From Gnetum montanum (taxonomy: Eukaryota > Streptophyta > Gnetopsida > Gnetales > Gnetaceae): a stretch of 25,904 bases of DNA. Within the stretch, counting starts at the first letter, position 1; the number at the start of each line of letters is the position of its first letter. A program made the translations under genes and the position numbers. The stretch lies in NCBI GenBank assembly GCA_015680685.1, contig MNCI01015581.1, forward strand, positions 17,785 to 43,688. Direction: 5' to 3'. The notes under the pieces were generated by a model. It was not told where the DNA came from, searched no databases, and worked only from the letters and a program-made list of their open reading frames with translations. Shown here one piece after another: positions 19,985-25,904 of this stretch.

Positions 19985-21262
19985 GAATTACGTTTTGATA
20001 TATAACATATTTTAGAAATTTTAGAAACATTACACAAAAGAGAAAAATTGAAGACGATTCTACCACTTCTTAATTTTCTATCAAGGGCCTCCCAATTTCA
20101 TTACTTGATAGACACATTTAGCAACCAATTGCTAAAGATTCTTTAGATTTTCTATTTCCATGAAATCAAGTACACAACTACAAAATAGTATCTCAAAGAG
20201 AAATTACATAGCCAAGCTCCAAAAGTATGAATAATAAGAAAGTAGAAAGCACAATCAAATGAAAGTAAAACACAGTCTAGAAAATACACATACTAACTTT
20301 TAAACATCCTTGGTGCATATATTTATAATGTTAAATAAACATCCACAGATAATGTTAAAAAGAGATATTAATAAAAATAAAAGAACTAAAGATAACTAAT
20401 AATTTACAAAGACTTCTATGCAAATATATGTAGTTAAATAATAAACATTGTAGTATATCACAAGATAATTGATATAATAAGGCAATTATAAAAAGATAGT
20501 GCTTGTAAACTAAACTAATGAGATAACTTCAACTTATTGTATTTGAACTCATGTGAATGCTAGTTTGCTTTCACTTTACTCACACATTATGAAGCCTTAA
20601 TCTTTATGTAAAGATTGAGCTATGAAATGAAGAAGGGTTTGGAACTACCCACTTACAAGATGTTACTAAAGACGATGCATCTGATATGATGAGAATTCAT
20701 TTACCTGCTTGCAAAAATGCAATTTCACTATGCATGAAATAATGACGTAAACTTAAAATTCTTTAAGTAATCTTCTAAGACAACAAAGATGTTATTTTAA
20801 TTTTATGTTAAACTTTCCTAGCTAAGTTTATATAGGTATATTATTCTTTTAGGTAATTTTCACTATGTTTTATGTTTCATCAAAAAAAGAAAGAAAGAAA
20901 AAGAATAAGCCCATTTGTACTTCAATCATTTGGATTTTTTTCATTGCATTCCAATTGTTGAAGAAATATTCTTTAAATTTCTAGCTCAATAAATCTCTCT
21001 TGAATGTATGAAACATAAAGTTTGTTTTCTTTTCCATCTCATTTTATGTGTTTGCTAAACTTTTCCTTAAAAGGACTAGGATTGACTTTGAATAAACGAA
21101 AGAGGAAAGAGATGTAAGATAATAATGTATTATTTTACTTTACTTTAGTAAATATAATGTACCATAGGTCCTTCATTTATAGCACTTTATATATGAACTA
21201 CTATGTTTAGGTAACCCTAATGTGGGTAAAGATAAGTATATTTGTCATTTTCTCAATATAAA
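19985..21262. other. Unassigned AT-rich region
   Basis: About 1.28 kb with no convincing ORF, no LTR, PBS or gag/pol similarity on either strand. It holds a short GAAA-type microsatellite (about 20884-20904) and a weak GTGGGTA (21222-21228) upstream of the A' LTR that might be a degraded PPT. It could be target DNA, an unrelated old element, or the lost 3' internal part of element A. The left boundary, where similarity to gag of E fades, is approximate. Confidence 0.4.
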
Positions 21263-21360
21263 TGATGAAGAGTCCCTTAGTCAACTATGTTAATGCTTCC
21301 TTGTCGATGTATCCTCAGATACGTTGATGCATATGCATCGACACCATTCTATCCTAAGTC

Positions 21361-21368
21361 TATATAAA
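21361..21368 (+). promoter_or_regulatory. TATA box of the A' LTR
   Basis: TATATAAA about 100 bp inside the LTR start, matching the TATA position in the other LTRs of this family. Confidence 0.6.
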
Positions 21369-21728
21369 TGTGTGTATCATCCACATTTAGGGCATCTTTG
21401 GTCATCTCCATAGCAAAGTTCTTGTAGTTTATTTTTATAGAACTTGGCTAAATTTCCATATGAGTGCCCATAACATCAAATGAATTGATCGAATGGATTT
21501 TTATTCGAGTAGCATTATATGTGGATACATTTCATGAATGGTAATAAAATCAACATTAATTCCTTCCATTGCAGCACTTGGATTAGCATTTATTTTATTT
21601 TCAAGAACTTTATTTTTAAATGTATTTTATTTTCTTACAGTTAAGAAATAAATATTTTATTTTGTAATTGGATAAGCATGATCACTTTGAATATAATATA
21701 TCAATGTTTGGTAATCCCAGTAGTGAAT

Positions 21729-21825
21729 ACTTGGTTCACCTAGTGGTAGACACTTCATAAACCTAGTAATGTTAATATAGGTTCAAAATGGATGTGAAAA
21801 GTGGGAATAGATGCATCATGCTTGG
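21729..21825. repeat. Long-distance direct repeat, copy 2
   Basis: Same strand as copy 1 at 1-97, nearly identical. The last five bases, CTTGG (21821-21825), are the likely target-site sequence of the F insertion; the second copy of the target duplication would lie beyond the window. Confidence 0.9.
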
Positions 21826-22586
21826 TGATGAGTAGCTAGGTATCTCTACGCTCAACCATACGAATCACGAGCGTTCACACGCCACTTGGTCGAAATCACA
21901 GACTGTAAGCACTTAACATACACTAGACTTCTAACCAGTGAAACCTTGGGTTAGAACAGTCGTTTTCATCCTAATCTCACTTGTGAAGCTCTGTTTACGT
22001 TAGTTAAGTGAGACTAAGGCTAATGATTTTTATATCTTTTTAATTATCTTTTTGGCAACTAATCATTTTGGAAAATAAGGATAGAATATTAATTAATTAA
22101 TCTAAAATTATCTTAATCTAGATCTTAACTATTCCTAACATAAGTATCTGGTCCCATCTTCCAAGCATGTTCTGAGCATCTCTTAATACTTCTGGGACGT
22201 TAAGCGTCACTGGGCTTACCAAGCATTTGGATTATGTTCGAGATGGTCGTACTTATGGCCTTAATGAATTATGAAGGAACAATAATGATTGAAATTATAA
22301 TAACAAAAACATAAATAATTAACAATTAACTAATAAAGCATAAACAAGTAATTAATAAAGCATAATGAAACAACTAAGTCCAAATGCTGCAAGGTATGCT
22401 TGAACAGTTCGTCTTTATTGCCATCACGCCAGTGGGCTCAGATACATCAACACTCAAATAAAGATCTGATCACTTTTCTTACCCCTGCTACGGGCACTTG
22501 GAAAATATTCTATATCTTGCGGGAGCAGACTGCAAGGGCTTTGCTACAACTACTCAAAAAGATGCCTAAATGAGGCGGAAGGCCCT

Positions 22587-22600
22587 CATATTCATAGGCT
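22587..22600 (-). promoter_or_regulatory. Putative TATA region of F LTR
   Basis: Minus-strand AGCCTATGAATATG sits where the other LTRs have TATAAATA. It is a weak match and the promoter may be altered. Confidence 0.4.
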
Positions 22601-22619
22601 GGGAAGGGTGGCTGCATAA

Positions 22620-22716
22620 ACGGGTCCACATCAACGTAGGGTGGCTACGTCGATGGGCCCGCGTCGACGCGGCCACGTATACGCAGCCCCGTGTACATGG
22701 CCCAGTCGACGCATTG
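22620..22716 (-). repeat. Six to seven 14-bp tandem units in U3 of F LTR
   Basis: Units start at 22620 (weak), 22634 (13 bp), 22647, 22661, 22675, 22689 and 22703, nearly all exactly 14 bp. Plus-strand examples: ACGTCGATGGGCCC, GCGTCGACGCGGCC, ACGTATACGCAGCC. Unit 22661 contains the perfect palindrome GCGTCGACGC. Several units carry ACGT cores like those bound by plant bZIP factors. The array is GC- and CpG-rich and lies just upstream of the TATA region in element sense. Confidence 0.85.
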
Positions 22717-22734
22717 ACTTTTGACACTTCATCA

Positions 22735-22747
22735 TACCCCCACAACT
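22735..22747 (-). other. Polypurine tract of element F
   Basis: Minus-strand AGTTGTGGGGGTA immediately before the LTR start TGATGAAG. Same as the E PPT at 15742-15754. Confidence 0.88.
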
Positions 22748-22984
22748 GAGCAAAAACTCATCCTCGAGTTACTTTACAATTTGGAAGGTATGGATTTTTA
22801 TTTACAACACACATAACTTAACACATAAATGACACACACATGACACAACATAAATTTGACCAAGTGCTCGAGTTACAGAGGGGGACAAATTACAAAAATG
22901 GCAGTGTTTAGAGACAAAATTGAACACTCTGCTGGTCCTGGAGCCTCTACTATATAGGATGATGCACAAAATTGCTAGAGAAGA
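22748..22984 (-). other. 3' untranslated segment of element F
   Basis: Non-coding stretch between the stop of the extra ORF (22985-22987) and the PPT. CTCGAG-TTAC blocks recur (22763 and 22868). No gene seen. Confidence 0.5.
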
Positions 22985-25836
22985 TCACACTGTCCCTGGG
23001 GGTAGTGGTTCTGACGGTCCTTCTCCAGCCTCTAGCCCCTGCGTTGGTGGTAGCATGGATGTCGGTAACCCCATGGCAGCTGCAACTTCTGGAGACAGCC
23101 GAAAAGCCTCCAAGAGAGCCCTCATTTTCTCTTCTTTGCTTCTGGGGTCGTTCACGGTCCAGGCAGCTTCTCCAATGTGTGCTGGAACTAGAATTTCCCA
23201 AGGGCAAGGCAGCACCAGAATGAGTTCTTTCAAATTGACAAACCAGGTTGCGAACTGTTTGCGTTCGATATCGAACACTTGGATTGATGCTTGCAGTTGC
23301 TGGTGGTCACTCATTCATTGGGCCAAGTCCTCCGCAACGGTACGTTGGCCTTCAAAGCTTGTATGGAGGACCTCGAGTTTCACGTATGCTGTTGCTAGCT
23401 TCTGTTTTGTTGCCTTGTGTGCCTGGAACTCACCCTTGTATAGGGAATACGAGGCAACCACTTGTTTTTCCAACTTTGACCATGGTCTCCCGGCTGTGAG
23501 CATGGCCAGGTTTGCATAGCGAAGGTTAGCTAACTCCATGTATTCTATCATTTCTTCGATTTGTAGCTCCTTTAGGTAGATTTCCACTTTATTGTAGGCA
23601 TTCAATCCATCGAAGATGGATGGCCATACATTGCCTCCTTCTCGAAGCTGCTAGAGCACTTGGTTCATTTGGGCTTTAGCAACTTGAATGTGCCTCTCGT
23701 TCACCTCCTTCTGTAATTCCACTCGGTCCCTGTAATGATTTTTAACTCTTTCAAACTTTAGGGCCTTGTTCTTCCAAGCAGCAATTTTGATTATAGACTT
23801 CTGTTGCAATGCCCGAACCTCATCCCTTGATAGATTCCAATTCTCAGCAGCCAACCTTCTCATATCTACGTTCACCTTGGCTAGCTCCTCCTGCTGTTGG
23901 TGGATGAAATCTTTCATGTGCTCATTCTCTGTACCAACATTGCGTAGGCAATGAAATTTTGTGGTCAGTTGCACATTCTCCTAGCGAACCTCCACCAAGT
24001 CCATCTCTAAATGATACACTCGGGCATCTGCTATGGACTTGTCTAGGATCGTCATCTCCCTTTCATCATTGACAACTTGAAGTTTAAGCTGAAGCTGTTG
24101 ATAAGATTCATCTATGGTGATTTCGTGGTCAAGGATGGCTGGATCAGCAAGCTGGGCTCTTAATTAGGCAACCTCTATTGCCAAGCACTGACAAGTAGCT
24201 TGAGCGATTTCTAGTTGCCCCTCCAAAACAAGGCTCTTGCCCCTTGCCGATAACAACTCCGACTAGGTTGCAGTGATGTTGTTCGGAAGATCGAAGACAT
24301 CCGAAAGCGGTTGCCCGGTTCCTACCAGTCAGTCCAACATTTCTTCATGTTGGGCTACATCCATCTTGCTACATGAAGTTCCGGTAGACACTTGCACATC
24401 TTGTAGTCCATGGATGTTTGGTACAGGTGCTGTTGGTGCATTGAGAGTGATAGCAATGGTATCAGCAACCACTTCGGCCGCAACTTCTTATTCCTAGTGC
24501 TGCATCACCAGGATCGTTGCCCCCTCACCATCCTCCAAGCATATCGAGAAAGTAGCAGCATTCCCTGAGATTTCAGGGAATAACTTCTGAGTTGCAGTTG
24601 ATACATCTCGAATGCTTGGATCTGTTCTAGTTGGAATGGGTGCTCGGGCAGTGGAAAATATTGGCCCTGCCCTTTCAAGCAAGCTGACTGATTGTCCCAC
24701 TTGCTCCAAGTGACTCATGGTAGGGCGATAGACCGAAGGATCGTCTCCTCCACCGATTCCGTCGGATGGCTCTCGCTGACTTGAGAGCATTTCTCGAATC
24801 TCACGAATGTATTCTACTATGTTGTGCGAGCCCGACTGCATTGTTTGTTCAGGTGGTGGAGGTGGTTGCTACTCTTCCTCTGTCTGCGTGGCGGTAGGAG
24901 TTTTTTCTTTCATCATTCCTGCCACAAGGTAATTGAGGAGTGCCGGATGATGTCGTTAGAATACTGTGTTATCCCTGCCTGTTTGCACAACTTTTGGATT
25001 AGGCAGGGAAAGGGGAAAGCTTTTCTTCCACGTTCATTCTCTGTGAACCTCTTTTCAATCTCCAAAAATAATAGTTGTGGAAGACTCATGGGAAATTTCC
25101 CACTCAAGGCGGCACACGCACAAGCGAAGAAGGCAGTGATTTTTCTCAGTCTTACTGTTGGATTTAGATGGTAAGATGCTATTTTTGAATAAACTCTCTT
25201 CGCCATGGTCAAGGAGTCGAATTCCTTGTGCTCTACCCCGTAGCACCATTGGATCCATTGTACCTTCACCTCTGGATTGACCTGCTTAGGAATTTTTGCC
25301 ACATTTACCCTAACTTCGGGCAACCCTAGAGCTTGTGCTATTTCTTCTGAAGAGTAAGAGACATAAATGTCTTTGATTCTTACTCTTGACCCTAACTGTC
25401 GATTCATCCAAAAGAGATATGTTTTTCCTAAGTACCACTCACCACTGGTTGTGATGATTGACCACATTGGAGAGTTCTTCAATTGAAGTCTCATGTCTTC
25501 TAGAGCGTTATCGAGGAATGGTCCAAAATTTAACTCTTGGAGGACCATCCATTGCACCTCGCATGGCATGATAGCATCAAGACATGCTTGGGTCAGGGTG
25601 ACCTCAAGCCGCAGTGCTATCCCAAGAGTCTCATTCGCTAGCGATTACATGCTGGGAATCTCCTCTTCAGGAATCTGTTAAATAGATTCCATGTCAGGTC
25701 CTTCGTGGAAGGGCCCAGTTGCATGGGAGCCCTCCACATACTCTTGCGGTTGCACACCTCATCCCCTTCCCGTATGTGGACACTTGTCCCTTGGTTGTGA
25801 CAGTCCTTCCCTTGGGTGCCTTGGTTTGGGTGCCAT
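22985..25836 (-). pseudogene. Long extra ORF downstream of pol, element F (coiled-coil protein, pseudogene)
   Basis: About 950 codons. The likely start is the ATG at 25836 (MAPKPRHPRE). One frame runs to 24913, including a 218-codon open stretch from 25569; a second runs from 24841 to 22985, so there is one frameshift. In-frame stops lie at 25759, 25678, 25645, 24494, 24488, 24329, 24263, 24164, 23981, 23651 and 23315. N-terminal part: WIQWCYGVEHKEFDSL, KITAFFACACAALSGKFPM and FPFPCLIQKLCKQAGI resemble the 'putative plant transposon protein' domain family (PF20167, from memory). C-terminal part: Gln/Glu/Leu-rich coiled coil (HQQQEELAKVNVDMRRLAAE; KFERVKNHYRDRVELQKEVN), then IEYMELANLRYANLAML and SKEEKMRALLEAFRLSPEVA near the end. 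No signal peptide or transmembrane segment is evident, so despite its env-like position it does not look like an envelope protein. Function unknown. Confidence 0.75.
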
Positions 25837-25847
25837 CTGCAAACAAA
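25837..25847 (-). promoter_or_regulatory. Putative 3' splice acceptor before the F extra ORF
   Basis: Minus-strand TTTGTTTGCAG ends directly at the ATG of the extra ORF. A T-rich tract followed by GCAG fits a plant splice acceptor. It suggests the ORF was expressed from a spliced subgenomic RNA, as known for env-like ORFs of some LTR elements. The donor would lie upstream, outside the window. Confidence 0.5.
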
Positions 25848-25904
25848 CATAACCATTCGTTAGACCATTCATAAGTAGTTTAAGATGGTCCGTATATACT
25901 TTCT
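25848..25904 (-). other. Element F internal sequence, window edge
   Basis: Short stretch upstream of the putative acceptor; probably spacer or intron of F. No coding signal can be judged at this length. Confidence 0.35.

Larger units (their letters stand above)
21263..21825 (+). mobile_element. Plus-strand LTR fragment A' (5' portion), interrupted by element F
   Basis: Starts TGATGAAGAGTC, as the minus-strand reading of the F LTR starts TGATGAAGTGTC. Continues with GTCGATG/GTTGATG motifs, TATATAAA at 21361-21368, GAGTGCCCATAAC near 21463 (D/E LTR: GAGTGCCCACAGAG), a TTCATGAATGGTAATAAAATC block near 21530 and ends at 21825 where the F LTR begins. The last 97 bases repeat positions 1-97 with three differences. 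It is either the 3' LTR of element A, with D and E between, or the 5' LTR of a second element of the same subfamily. The missing canonical PPT just upstream favours the latter or later damage. Confidence 0.75.
21826..22734 (-). mobile_element. 3' LTR of element F, complete
   Basis: A 909-bp LTR with TGATGAG...CTTCATCA ends in plus orientation, directly followed on the right by a PPT. It aligns with 14875-15741: AGCTAGGTATCTCTACGC versus AGCGAGGTACCCCTACGC at the left end, GTTCACACG versus GTTCACGC, CTAACATAAGTATC near 22134, GGGCTTACCAAG near 22213, GTACTTATG near 22249, GTCTTTATTGCC near 22410. It lacks the internal duplication of the D/E LTR. It is richer in CpG than all sequence to its left, fitting a younger insertion. 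It splits the plus-strand A' LTR at 21825/21826. Confidence 0.88.

Noticed and set aside
20881-20905. GAAA microsatellite as a candidate regulatory or PPT sequence
   Set aside because: Simple repeat of a few units with no LTR start near it.
19985-21262. Possible host gene or promoter (several TATA-like and AT-rich stretches)
   Set aside because: No ORF, no paired splice sites and no recognisable product on either strand; AT-rich sequence gives TATA-like words by chance.
22920-23519. 199-codon plus-strand open frame, the longest on that strand
   Set aside because: It lies antisense to the C-terminal part of the F extra ORF, whose minus-strand frame has homology to element D and coiled-coil structure; the plus-strand product has no recognisable motif.
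24824-25174. Plus-strand open frame of 116 codons
   Set aside because: Antisense to the N-terminal domain of the F extra ORF; composition (Cys/Phe/Arg-rich) is that expected from a shadow frame.
22985-25836. Possible envelope gene, because of its position downstream of pol
   Set aside because: No signal peptide, no transmembrane segment and no cleavage site visible; the sequence is dominated by coiled coil and a plant-transposon-type domain.
1-25904. tRNA, rRNA or CRISPR-like arrays
   Set aside because: The only tRNA-related sequences are the PBS complements; the regular repeats found are 14-bp units without spacers, inside LTR U3 regions.

Overview
The window looks like intergenic DNA from a seed plant with a large, repeat-rich nuclear genome. 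It is AT-rich and low in CpG over most of its length, with no host gene, RNA gene or CRISPR array that I can support. Nearly all of it can be assigned to decayed Ty3/gypsy LTR retrotransposons. The surviving priming site is complementary to plant tRNA-Asp, the gag/pol motifs are of Tat/Athila type, and an extra ORF sits downstream of pol. A gymnosperm is possible, but I cannot name the species.

Layout, left to right. (A) Plus strand, 1 to about 5040: 3' part of a 5' LTR (1-394), degenerate PBS, gag, protease, RT and RNase H remnants; truncated before integrase. (D) Minus strand, about 5040-15741: truncated 3' LTR (5040-5594), PPT, extra coiled-coil ORF, spacer, integrase, RNase H remnant, RT, protease, gag, tRNA-Asp PBS and a 1030-bp LTR (14712-15741). 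(E) Minus strand, 15742 to about 19985: it shares that LTR, since its own PPT abuts the LTR's other end. It carries gag but no recognisable pol or extra ORF and is truncated at its 5' end. 19985-21262 is AT-rich and unassigned. (A') Plus strand, 21263-21825: an LTR fragment nearly identical to the start of the window. (F) Minus strand, 21826 to the window end: inserted in the A' LTR, with a complete 909-bp 3' LTR, PPT and a long extra ORF whose putative start follows directly on a splice-acceptor-like sequence. F has much higher GC and CpG and is clearly the youngest unit.

How the parts work together: a complete element of this family would read LTR - PBS (tRNA-Asp) - gag - PR - RT - RNase H - IN - spacer - extra ORF - PPT - LTR. 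D shows almost the whole order. F shows the best-preserved extra ORF and LTR, A the best gag/pol on the plus strand, and E the cleanest gag frame. Every ORF is interrupted, and no protein in the window appears functional.

Most notable: the U3 of separate LTRs carries tandem repeats with the same 14-bp period but different sequence; one LTR is flanked by both a PBS and a PPT (tandem array); another feature of that LTR is a private internal duplication; the extra ORF joins a plant-transposon-type domain to a long coiled coil behind a splice acceptor; and a near-identical repeat encloses much more diverged elements, which conflicts with a simple nesting age order.
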